Assembly: GCA_021397845.1 (NCBI GenBank)
Contig: CM038043.1
Span: 34,898,501 to 34,962,500, forward strand
Source of the DNA: Areca catechu
Lineage: Eukaryota > Streptophyta > Magnoliopsida > Arecales > Arecaceae
DNA: 64,000 nt
Direction: 5' to 3'
The notes below the pieces were generated by a model, which was not told the origin of the DNA, ran no database searches, and saw only the letters and a program-made list of their open reading frames with translations. A program made the translations under genes and the position numbers. This document shows positions 44,125 through 55,264 of the stretch, one piece after another. The first letter of the stretch is position 1; each line of letters opens with the position of its first letter.

Positions 44125-45450
44125 TGTTGACTCTGGTCTTGATTTTGATGATGACAAAATGTTTTAGTATATATGAGTACTAATTATGTTTTTTAAGTGT
44201 AATTCTCAGATCTTAGTACTCACCATGTGGATGAAGAAATGCTTATATTTCAGTTGAAAAAGTCCTTAAATTAATGGAAAATCAAGTATATGGACTTTGG
44301 AATTAATATGGAAGAACTTGAAGAGGTTAAAGTTTCAATTTGAAGATGTTTCAGCAATGGACAGGCAAGTGTCGACACCTGGAAATGAAGTGTCGACTCA
44401 AGGCCTGAGACAAACAAAAACTTCAGAAAGCACTTTCAGTCAAGTGTCGACACCTGGAGCTGAAGTGTCGACACTTGAAAGTGAAGTGTCGACACTTGGA
44501 GAATGAAGTGTCGATACTTGAAACTGAAATGTCGACACCTGAAGGTGAAGTATCGACACTTGAACAGTAATGGCTAGTTTTCTAGACTGCAGAACTTCTC
44601 CAACTTGCTTCAAACAGCCATATCTTCATCCCCAACAGTCATAAACGGTCATCTATGGTTTGGAGAGCTATATAACATCAAAAAACAATGGGGAAGCAAT
44701 CCTTTGGTGAGATTTTTGAATATCTTCAAGGATTCAAGAGTTGAGTTGTTCAAGCCTTCAAGCTTCCAAGTTTCAAAGAGAGCATCCAAAGTTCACATCC
44801 TCAAGCATCAATCAAAGGCTTCATCAACTTGAAGACAAGATCTTCATCAACTCTCAACGGGCTTCAAAGAGATATTTGCTTTATTTTAGAAAGCTTTTAT
44901 TGTATTCATTTATACTTGCTCTTACATTATTTTACTTAAGGTTTTTTGTGAGCCTTGGAATACCAAGGAGGTTTTTGGTAAGCCTTTGAAAACCAAAGTG
45001 GTTGTTGGTGAGCCTTGAAACCAACTAGGATTTTACTTGTAAGCCCGAAGCCAAAACAAGTTGTTTAGGTTCTTGGTTATCCCGTAAAACCAAGGGTGGT
45101 TGTTGGTGAGCCTTGAACCAACTAGGGTTTTGACTTGTGAGCCCGAAGACAAAACAAGTTGTAAAAGTTATGGTGAGCCTAAGTTATAAAACCAAACTTA
45201 GTGGAATTCCCAAGGGGTTCTTGGGGAGTAGATGTAGGTGCTAGGTTTGCACCGAACCACTATAAACCTTTGTGTTTTGTGGATTGTTCTTCTTGTGCTT
45301 TTATTTCTTTATTTCCGCTGCATTTATTTGAAATACACATGCACTTGAATTGCATTAGCACATACTTGCTTTAGTTCATATTTTAAATAGTATAAAAGTT
45401 TTATAAAATCCAATTCACCCCCCCTCTTGGGTTGCCTACGTGGGCCTACA
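44125..45450 (+). mobile_element. Solo Sirevirus LTR, plus orientation
   Basis: TGTTGACTCTGG...GGGCCTACA, flanked by the duplication ATATA (44120-44124 and 45451-45455). Homologous to the LTRs at 48065 and 49674. Contains palindromes GTGTCGACAC at 44366-44570, GGTGAGCCTTGAAACCAAC-type repeats at 44945-45200, and the GCACCGAACCACTATAAA start region at 45252. Confidence 0.9.
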
Positions 45451-45455
45451 ATATA

Positions 45456-46014
45456 TATACACATGCTACATAAAATACATGTATATGTATATGTGTATGT
45501 GTAAGCATAAGCATAAGCATATGCGTAGGCCTATGCATGCATAGGCAAGCTGGAATAATAAAAAAATAAAAATAAAAATAAAAATAAAAACAAAAATGAG
45601 GACCTTGTCTACACAGGAATGGACGAAGAGAGAGAGAGGCTGTGAATCTCTGATCCACCTTTGATCCATAAATCATCCTTCGTAACAACCCAACAAATTA
45701 ACTAGAACTGGCAAGACAGAAGGTTATTAATTGATGTGCTTGGCCCCGCTTAAGTACAAAAAACCATCCTAGAAAGCATCTGAAATGGGGCTAAATAAAA
45801 ACATGCATGGATCCTCATATAGTTTCTTTATTGTATCCCTCTCAAATGGCTGTCTATGAAAAAATAGACCACCAATGCTGCCGTCAAAACTTTTGCAGAA
45901 GAAAGAGGAGTCGAAGAGAGGTTTCATCATCATCGCCTCGAGAAGAGAGAGAGCAAGATAGATATTAATGCATTGGAACGTAATGTCTAAAATAAGATGA
46001 CGGGAGACTAGTTC
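45456..46014. repeat. Tandem host unit, copy B, first part
   Basis: Same order as copy A: ATGCATAC-type microsatellite, A-rich run, GACCTTGTCTACACAGG (45602), TTTGATCCATAAATCATCC (45661), GGTTATTAATTGATGTGCTTGG. A minus-strand frame (46116-45769) includes LEAMMMKPLFDSSFFCKSFD and overlaps the CACTA edge; a similar LEAMMMKALWTPSLFFALFG frame occurs in copy C (61111-60911). No domain recognised. Confidence 0.72.
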
Positions 46015-46039
46015 CACTACAGCAAGAAGGGTCAATGCC

Positions 46040-46270
46040 GACTCTTTTCTCTCGACGCTTCTTGGAAGCGTTTGGATCAACTCAAAACTCGCCGACGCTT
46101 TTAAAAGCGTCGGCAAGCTCCTGAACCCCCGACGCTTTTAAGCATCAAAAATACCGATGCTTAAAAGTGTCGGCATCCTCCAGAACCTGCCGACGCTTTT
46201 AAGCATCGGCAAGTACCGACGCTTTTAAGCATCGGCAAGTACCGATGCTTAAAAGCATCGCCAAAAAGCA
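46040..46270. repeat. Left subterminal repeats of the CACTA element
   Basis: Seven or more copies of CCGA(C/T)GCTTTTAAGC(A/G)TCGG-like units in both orientations. In En/Spm such repeats bind the TnpA-type protein; that role is inferred here. Confidence 0.82.
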
Positions 46271-46289
46271 TCGCCGAAATCCCAATAAC

Positions 46290-46810
46290 CCATTTCCCCC
46301 GCCCCAGCCCTAATCCCGCCCGATCTTCCCCCCCCGCTCGAGCCTGCCCGACCCCCCCCCCCCACCGCCCGAGCTCGCGTGACCCCCACCCCCCCCCAGC
46401 CACCCGAGCCACCCGAGCCGAGCCTCCTCCTCCTCCTCCTCCTCTGCTATGGATGCAGACCTCCTCCTCCCCTCCCCCCCCGCCCGAGCCCATAGATCCC
46501 GCCGAACTCTCCCCCGCCCAAGCCGCCGATCCTCCTCCTCCTCCTTTACCTCCTCCTCCTCCTCCTCCTCCGCTCGATCCACGAACACAGGACCTTCTCC
46601 TCCCAACCACCCCCCGCCCGAGCCCTAGATCCCGCCGAACCCTCCCCCGCCCGAGCCACCGATCCTCCTCCTCCTCCTCTGCTCGATCTGGGACGCAGCA
46701 CGTCCTTCTCCTCATCAACCGGCCAATAGCTCCTCCACCGTTCCGTGCCCTAGATCCCACGGCCGATCCGCCCGACGCAACCTCGTCCTCCACCGATCCC
46801 TCCCTCAATA
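46290..46810. other. GC-rich CCG/CTCCTCC low-complexity tract in the CACTA left end
   Basis: Long C runs, (CTC)n stretches and an imperfect duplication: CCCGCCGAACTCTCCCCCGCCC at 46500 and a near copy at 46635. Open frames on both strands (glycine-rich on minus, proline-rich on plus) follow from the composition. It may be a captured CpG-rich promoter or 5' leader, but nothing proves that. Confidence 0.55.
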
Positions 46811-48064
46811 TTTATTTTATTTTAAGATTATGATTTTAAAATTAAAATTATGAATTATGATGAGTAGGGTTGGATTTTGATTATGAATATGGATAGCGCT
46901 AGATTTGAAAATGGTGATGGAACTAAATATGATAAATCTTATAAATGCATCATTTTCTTACATTGTAATCACCCAGTAATGATAGAAGGGATAATTTTTG
47001 TAATGCTAGTTGATCTCAACCAAAAAATAAATTACAAATTTGGATGATATAAACCATTTTAAAAAATAATTAATGCTAATTTTAAATAAGTTGGTTGAAT
47101 CTTGACTCTTGAGCCAATGTAGTGAGTTCAATAAATGTTTGCTTGAGCCATGATTGTGGAGCAAAGATTCTCAAAGGCAATCAATTTTTTTTGTTAAAAT
47201 TAATTGTTCTATTGATTGATTTCCTTTTCTGTTGAATGAATTCATCATCCTTAAACTATTAAGTTGAATATGATTGGTTTCAAATTAGATTTATGATTAT
47301 ATATATATATATTATGAAAGATATTGGTTTTACATGATTTATATTTTGAAACAAGATTTATTATATCTTTATACTAATTTATGGTAATTTATATATGGCT
47401 ATCATATTTTATGTTGCTATGTGAATTATCTAGTTAAGATATTCAGTATTCACTAGTCAAGCTTATTATCCATTCTTTCTTTTTCAAATTTAGATATTTA
47501 ATTGTGAATGTAGATACTACCAAGGGGGGAGTGTTGTGGCAAAGAAGGTGGTATAGGTTTAAAAAGAAAAAAATCTTTAACCATAATAGGCCATAGAAAG
47601 GACATTAACTAGAATAGGCTAAGTTAGTGTGGGTTAGCCTAATGGTAACATAGCACATAACTTTCATTCTTGAGATTTTAGGGTTGTATGTGATAGAGTT
47701 GGTCAGGTTGGAAGCATGAGAAAAGGTGATTTGAAGTAAGATCTAATATATTGAATTGTTGCATATGAATTATATGCACATACTGATATAACATATATCA
47801 CAAAATAATGTATGATGAGCATCCTATACATTTTGATGCTAGACTTATCAACTTGGCCAAAAACTATAATGTCATCAACAAACTGAATTTAGTGGGCATG
47901 TTTGGCAACAGCCAACTATCCAATACCCCTAATCAACTCTTCGTTGTTTGTTGCCCTCAATTTTTTTGTGAGAACACCTATGACTAAACAAAATTCCTTA
48001 GTATTTATTTTATTTTTGTCCTGCATCTTACTGAACATGTACCTTTGTTATGATCAATTACGAT
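46811..48064. other. AT-rich CACTA interior without a gene
   Basis: No domain on either strand; a TATATATATATATT run is at 47301-47312. Probably leader or intron of the transposase gene. Confidence 0.5.
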
Positions 48065-48194
48065 TGTTGACTTTGGTTTTGATTATGACAAAATACTTAA
48101 GTATATTTGAGTACTATTATGCATTAAGTATATAAATCAGTTATAGATACTCAAAGAAGTGAAATTTGAAGAAAATTCAGCCTAGCACAGATGA

Positions 48195-48435
48195 AGTGTC
48201 GACACCTAGAAAGCAAGTGTCGACACCTGAGGATCAAGTGTCGACACTTGAAAGGTGAAGTGTCGACTCAAGGCCTGAGACAAACAGAAAATTTTAGAAA
48301 GCACTTTCAGTCAAGTGTCGACACCTGGAACTGAAGTGTCGATACTTGGAAGTGAAGTGTCGACACCTGGAAAATGAAATGTCGACACTTGAAACTGAAG
48401 TGTCGACACCTGGAGGTGAAGTGTCGACACTTGCT
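48195..48435. repeat. Palindrome cluster in the Sirevirus LTR
   Basis: About ten copies of GTGTCGACAC in AAGTGTCGACAC(T/C)TGGA contexts, spaced roughly 20 bp. The corresponding cluster in the second LTR is at 49800-50042. The full form CAAGTGTCGACACTTG is a perfect 16-bp palindrome. Confidence 0.9.
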
Positions 48436-49369
48436 GTAACGGCTAGTTTTTTAAAAGCTGTAGAACTTCTCCAACTTGCTTCAAACGGCCATATTTTCAT
48501 CCCCAACAATCATAAATGGTCAAATAAGGTTTGGAGGGCTATTTAAACACTTGGGGAAGCAAGAGAGAAGGAGGAAAAGAGGATCCATGGTTTGAAAGAT
48601 AAATCCTTTGATTTCCATGTAAAAATGTGAAGGATATTTTGAGGATCCAATTTGTTGAGTGTTGAGCCTCCAAGAATTCAAAGAGGAGAGGGAGCTTCCA
48701 AGAGCAACATGATCAGCATCCATTGAAGCTTCTACAACATGGAGACAAGCTCAACATCAACAATCAATGTGCTTTAATGAGAAATCTGCTTTGTAAGAAA
48801 GCTTTTATTTTCATCTTCAATTCTTGTATCTAGGTTGGTGGTGAGCCTAGTGAAAGCCATCAAAGGGTTTTGGTGAGCCTATGTAGTAAAAACCAACTAG
48901 GGTTTTGACTTGTAAGCCCGAAGACAAAACAAGTTGGGTTGTTGGTTAGCCCGTAAAACTAACTAGGTTCTTGGTTAGCTCGCAAAATCAAGGTAGGTTC
49001 TTGGTTAGCCCGCAAAAACATCAAGGTTTTTGGTTAGCCTAGAAAACCAAGGAGTTTTTGGTTAGCCTGTGAAAACCAGGGGTTTGACTTGTGAGCCCGG
49101 AAAACAAGTTGACTGTAATCGGTTGTAATTATAGTGAATTCCCAAAGAATCTTGTGGAGTGGATGTAGGTGCCTTGGTGTGCACCGAACCACTATAAATT
49201 GTTTTATGTTTGTGATTGTTTTTATTATTGCATTTACTTTATCATTTCCACTGTATATTATATTTAGCTTACAAACACATATTTTGAATTGGCACATATT
49301 GTTCGAATCGTAAAAAGTTTTAAAAGTTCAATTCACCCCCCTCTTGGGTTGCCTACCCCGGCCTACAAT

Positions 49370-49381
49370 TGGTATCAGAGC
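49370..49381 (+). other. Primer-binding site of the short Sirevirus derivative
   Basis: TGGTATCAGAGC, two bases after the 5' LTR, followed by GGGTGCTC, typical of Copia elements primed by initiator tRNA-Met. Confidence 0.93.
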
Positions 49382-51494
49382 GGGTGCTCTGTTTGAAAAT
49401 CTAACAATTTGAGCTAAAGATCATGGCAGCCCAAATTTGAAAATTTGAAAGTTCGAATATTTTGAGAAACTTTGAAAAATAATTTAGAAATCATATGTTG
49501 AGGGGGAGCTTTTGAAAAATTATTTTGGATCATATTTTGATGGGGAGCTCAATGTTTTTCATTGCTTCATTGCTCTATTCTTATTATTTATCTTTTGGAG
49601 CATGTTATATTTATTTTTGAGCTTATCTTGTTTATATATTTAAAAGTTTTGTCATCATCAAAAAGGGGGAGATTGTTGACTCTGGTTTTGATTATGACAA
49701 ACACTTAAGAATATTTGAGTACTAATTATGCGTTAGTGTATAAATCAGTTATAGGTACTCAAAGAAGTGAAATTTAAAGAAAATTCAGCCTAGCACAGAT
49801 GAAGTGTCGATACCTGGGAAGCAAGTGTCGACACCTGAGGATCAAGTGTCGACACTTGAAAAGTGAAGTGTCGACTCAAGGCTGAGATAAATAGAAAACT
49901 TCAGAAAGCACTTTCAGTCAAGTGTCGATACCTGGAGCTGAAGTGTCGACACTTGGAAGTGAAGTGTCGACACCTGGAGAATGAAGTATCGATACTTGAA
50001 ACTAAAGTGTCGATACTTGGAGGTGAAGTGTCGACACTTGCTGTAATGCTAGTTTTTTAAAAGCTGTAGAACTTCTCCAATTTGCTTCAAACGGCCATAT
50101 TTTCATCCTCAACAGTCATAAACAGTCAAATAAGGTTTGGAGGGATATTTAAACACTCGGGGAAGCAAGAGAGAATAAGGAGGAAAAGAGGATCCATGGT
50201 TTGAAAGATAAATCCTTTGATTTCCATGTAAAAATATGTGAAGGATATTTTGAGGATCCAATTTGTTGAGTGTTGAGCCTCCAAGAATTCAAAGAGGAGA
50301 GGGAGCTTCCAAGAGCAACGTGATCAAGCATCCATTGAAGCTTCTACAACATGGAGACAAGCTCAACATCAACAATCAATGTGCTTCAACGAAAAATCTG
50401 CTTTGTAAGAAAGCTTTTTATTTTCATTCTTCAATTCTTGTATCTAGGTTGGTGGTGAGCCTAGTGAAAGCCATCAAAGGTTGTTGGTGAGCCTATGTAG
50501 TAAAAACCAACTAGGGTTTTGACTTGTGAGCCCGAAGACAAAACAAGTTGGGTTTGTTAGTTAGCCCGTAAAACCAACTAGGTTCCTGGTTAGCCCGCAA
50601 AACCAAGGTAGGTTCTTGGTTAGCTCACAAAACCATCAAGGTTTTTGGTTAGCCTGGAAAACCAAGGGTTTTGGTTAGCCCGTGAAAACCAAGGGGTTTG
50701 ACTTGTGAGCCCGAAAAACAAGTTGACTGTAATCGGTTGAGATTATAGTGAATTTCCCAAGAGGATCTTGGGGAGTAGATGTAGGTGCCTTAGTGTGCAC
50801 CGAACCACTATAAATTATTTATGTTTGTGATTTTTTTATTATTGCATTTACTTTATAATTTCCACTGCATATTATATTTATCTTACAAACACATGTTTTG
50901 AATTGGCACATATTGTTCGAATCGCAAAAAATTTTAAAAGTCCAATTCACCCCCCCTCTTGGGTTGCCTACCCCGGCCTACAAGATTTTTTAAATATTTT
51001 TTAAAAAACTTGTATTGCATAGAAACATAGACACGTCAATAGATTAAAGTACATGTTCTACAGCATCTGTACAATTATTTTATTTTTGTATGGATGGAAG
51101 AAATATGTACAGTGATCAATTGAATGTCCAGTTTGGATAGTTTGAGAATTGCAAATAATTTGATAGGTGCTTACAGTAGTCAAACGGTACAGATAGAGTT
51201 CCAGATATATTTCGATAGCATTTCCTTTTAGTTCTCCTCATACATATTTATTTATATGGGAAGAACTAAGAAAAAATACTGCCAAAATTTTTCTGGAACT
51301 TTTATTGCGTATCCTTTGGTTACTGTAAATGACCTATATAATTAATGCAATTCTTGAATGGGATAAACCTCTTTAGCTATTAGTTGGTGATAGGGTGCAT
51401 TTAATAATACTGTAATTGATCTATTGAATAAACTTATTTTAAATTTATTCTGTTCTTATAAATATTTATTTATTTCAGTTAGTTTTATCTTACA

Positions 51495-54400
51495 ATGGAT
51501 AAGAGTTGGATAACTAAACCGAGGAATAGCAAACACTATCTGGATGGAGTACAGAATTTTATTAAATTTGGTATGAAGAGAAGTAGTATAAATGGAAAGA
51601 TTTTATGTCTATGCCGAAAATGTATAAATTCCAGTTCTCTATATCCAAATATTATTGAAGAATATTTGGTATGGAATGATTTTTAAGAGGTTATACAGAG
51701 TGATTTTTTCATGGAGAGTCAAGGTTACAATCTACATATAATCAAACCTCTAACATGGAACTTATACCTGATTTTGGATCCAGTAACCGACAGAAAAATC
51801 TTGCAAGAGATGATGATATCAGGGATTTGCTCAGAGATACTTTTGAATATGGTGCTCAACATCCTGAAGGTTACAGTGGAGGACAAGTAGCAACTGGGTT
51901 ACCTGAGGATTCTATAATTACTGAATCTATACATGATGGAAGCCGATACCCCCAACTAATGTTAGAATAGATCGTTATCAGAAGCTGATAAGAGATGCAG
52001 ATCAAGAATTATATGCCGGTTGCAAGAACTTTTCAAAAATTTCTTTTCTTGTGCATTTGTTTCATATAAAATACTTGAATGGATGGTCTGGCAAGAGTTT
52101 TACTATATTGCTCAAGTTGTTAAAGGATGCATTTCCTGAAGGTACTAGTCTACCAACATCTTGTTATGAAGCTAAAAAACTAGTAAAGGAATTGGATCTT
52201 GGATATGAAAAGATTCATAGTTGTCCAAATGATTGTATATTATATCGGAAAGAACATGCCGATCAAGAGTCATGCCATGTGTGAGGATGTTAACAATGGA
52301 TGAAGCAAAAAAAAATAAGAGTGAGGGATTAGATGAATTGGATGCAACACAAATTAAACAAAAGTTGGTGAAGGTATTACGCTATTTTTCTCTTGTACCT
52401 AGATTGAAAAGGATCTATGCATCATCAAAGACAGCTTCGTCAATGAGATGGCATGATGAAAGTCATACAAAAGATGGAATGCTGAGACATCCAGCGAATA
52501 GTTTAGCATAGAAAACATTTGATGATAGACATCCTGATTTTACATCTGATGTTCGAAATGTCAGGCTGGGTTTAGCCAGTGATGGGTTCAATCCATTTTG
52601 GACCTTAAGTTCTATCTATATCACCTGGCCAGTTGTTTTGATTCCTTATAATTTGCCACCATGGTATGCATGAAATAGTCTTCACTTATTTTATCAATGA
52701 TCATTTCAAGTGATAAGGGTCCAGGCAATGATATTGATGTTTTCTCACAACCTTTAATAGATGAATTGAAACAACTATGGGAGGGTATCAGTGTAATTGA
52801 TACTTCAATGGCCAAACATTCAATCTGCGGGCAGCTCTATTATGGACTATTAATGATTTTCCTGCATATGCTAATTTATCTGGCTGGAGAACTAAAGGAC
52901 GAGTTGCATGTCCTTCTTGTGGTGAATCAACCCATTCAATTTGGTTAAAACATGGAGGAAAGCTCTCTTATATGGGACATCGACGATGGTTGGAGGCAAA
53001 TCATCCATTTCGATTTCAGAATGATTTATTTGATGGTACTATAGAGTTGGGATCTGCTACAATTCTACCTTCTGGTTCTGATATTCGTAGACAAATACTT
53101 GGTATCAGACACAGTTACGGTAAGCTGACAAAGTCCTCTAAAAACGAGGAAGAGGTGATGTTGAGACTTCAGTACAAAAAGAGGTATCGGAGGAAGTCAA
53201 TACTTGCACCTTAGATATATCAGTATTCGAGGATCCGGATAATTTCTTTGAAGTTGAAATGATGATGATATAATCGCAGCATCTATCCATCAGCATACTA
53301 AACAATTATGAAAGAAAAGAAGCATATTCTTTGACTTACCTTATTAGGAGCATAATATACTCCGGCATAATCTTGATGTTATGCATATAGAAAAGAATGT
53401 TTGTGAAATGGGCATCCGACATGAACTTCATTCACAAGTGCTTGCAAATGATAGAACTTATATCTCTCATGCATGTTATACAATGTCTAGTCAAGAAAAA
53501 ATCTCTTCTTGATAGTTTTAAAGAATCAAGGTTCCTGATGGATATGCATCAAATATTTCACGATATGTGAATCTGAAAGAGCAGAAAACCTCAAATCTTA
53601 AAAGTCATGATGGACATATACTAATACAAGATATTCTTCCATTGGCTTTAAGGTCGTCAATGCTGAAACAAGTTATTACGATTATTTTTCAGTTATCATC
53701 ATTCTTCAAGGCATTATGTTCTAAGGTTCTTGATCCTCAGGAGCTTGATCAGTTGCAGTCTCAAGTCATACTTATGTTATGTCAGATGGAAAAGATTTTT
53801 CCTCCTGGATTTTTTACGATTATGGTTCATCTACTCATTCACCTAGCTTCGAAAGCTAAACTTTGTGGACCGGTATAGTAATGCTGTACGAACTTAAATT
53901 TCATAATTTATTTATCTTTTTCATGATTTAATGTAATATTAATATTAATAAATATCATACTTTTTGAAGGTATCTTGTACATTTGAAAGATTATGTACAA
54001 AACAAAGCCCATCCTGAGGCTCAATAGCAAAGGGATATATTGCTGAAGAGTGTTTAACATTTTGTTCAAGATATCTCAAAGGTGTAGAGACTGTATTCAA
54101 TCGACCTCAACATCATGGTGATACTATGGAGAATACAAATCTATACAAATTTGCATCATCCGGAAGATTTATAGGAAAAGCTGAAAGTATTGTTCTTGAC
54201 CATAAATCCTTGTCACAAGCACATCGTTATGTATTGCTACATAGTGATATAATATCTGACTATCACAGGTTAGTCTATCTATACATGGATAATACTAAAT
54301 ATTAGACATATTGTTGTCAAACTTATATTTGATTGTCATGCAGTGAATTTTTAGCTGTACAATGACAAGCCAATCATTCCACTCGTCCTAATCCAAGGAT

Positions 54401-55133
54401 TGAACAAAGATGGTTGGTTGAGTTATTTCCTAATTGGCTTGCCAATCAGGTAAGTATATATAGTCGTATAATAATTTTATATACATTTAACATCGAATAA
54501 GTGATCGATAATTGATATTATATTTTCTAGGTACCAGTACTGATGGAGAAAAATAGTTCAGCAAAACTAATAGCACTTGCTAGAGGTCCAAATTATTGTG
54601 AACAAATATAATGGATTTATTATAAATGGCTTTAAATTTCATACCAAGGAGCGCGAGAAACTTAGAAAAACTCAGAACAGTTGTGTATGGTAGAAGCAAC
54701 AGATGAAAAATCTTATTATGGTATACTTAAAGATATTTTGGAGTTGAATTATTATGAAAATTTTAAAGTTGTATTATTTCGATGTGATTGGGTGGATATA
54801 AATACACCGAGAGGTTTGAAAAAGGACTCAAACGGATTCATACTTGTCAATTTTTCAAGATTGATACATACTGGTGTGTTATTGAAGGATGATCCATTTA
54901 TCTTTTCATCTCAAGCTCGACAAGTTTTTAATGTACAAGACTCGAAAGATAAAGAATGGGCTACTGTTATTAAGACAAAATCCAGAGACTTGTATGACAT
55001 GGGAAAAAGGATAGAAGAAGATGATGATGATACTTACACTCAGTGTATACTTTATAATATTATGCCGGATGATCATATAAATGATACAACCATTTTGATT
55101 AGGTTGGATTCCAAAGAAGGTACAACTGGCTGA
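51495..55133 (+). pseudogene. TNP2-type CACTA transposase
   Basis: The start ATG at 51495 opens MDKSWITKPRNSKHYLDGVQ, the transposase-associated domain (PF13963), with a CRKC motif near residue 38. After a frame break, 51755-51970 and 52051-52284 carry the spacer and the start of the TNP2 core (PF02992) with YEAKKLVKELDLGYEKIHSC and NDCILYRKEH. 52697-53214 continues it (MIISSDKGPGNDIDVFSQPL; HRRWLEANHPF). 53567-53878 and the broken frames after it match DUF4218 (LPLALRSS; MEKIFPPGFFTIMVHLLIHL). 54681-55133 matches DUF4216 (YYGILKDILELNYYENFKVV; FRCDWVD). The order TAD-TNP2-DUF4218-DUF4216 is that of plant CACTA TnpD-like proteins, which cut the element ends. At least eight stops or frameshifts, some of which may be unrecognised introns. 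Confidence 0.9.
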
Positions 55134-55264
55134 TTATGACAAGTAAGTAGTTTATAAGATGGTTTATATTTTTGCATGTTTGATTATGTTATCTTTTAAA
55201 TTGTAATTCATTTCTGTTATAATTTGATTATAATGTTGACTGACTTGTTTTTAAATAATGCAGG

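Larger units (their letters stand above)
48065..50982 (+). mobile_element. Short Sirevirus derivative (LTR-306 bp-LTR) inside the CACTA element
   Basis: LTRs are 48065-49367 and 49674-50982, TGTTGACT...GGCCTACA, about 1.3 kb and nearly identical. The 306-bp interior keeps only a perfect primer site TGGTATCAGAGC (49370-49381) and a polypurine tract AAAAGGGGGAGA (49661-49672); gag and pol are absent. Such a minimal form keeps everything needed in cis for mobilisation by a related Sirevirus. Flanks ACGAT and AGATT do not form a clean duplication. LTRs carry the palindrome clusters. It lies upstream of the transposase exons. Confidence 0.92.

Noticed and set aside
46161..46833. Long frames on both strands (glycine-rich 215 codons on minus, proline-rich 126 codons on plus)
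   Set aside because: They arise from a CCG/CTC low-complexity tract; no domain, no coherent start, open on several frames at once.
49370..49381. tRNA-Met-like match
   Set aside because: Only the 12-base primer-binding complement is present; no cloverleaf, so no tRNA gene.
48195..50042. Regularly spaced palindromic repeats looking like a CRISPR array
   Set aside because: Spacers are short (about 6-20 bp), similar to each other, and the arrays lie inside paired retrotransposon LTRs of a plant; no cas-like genes.
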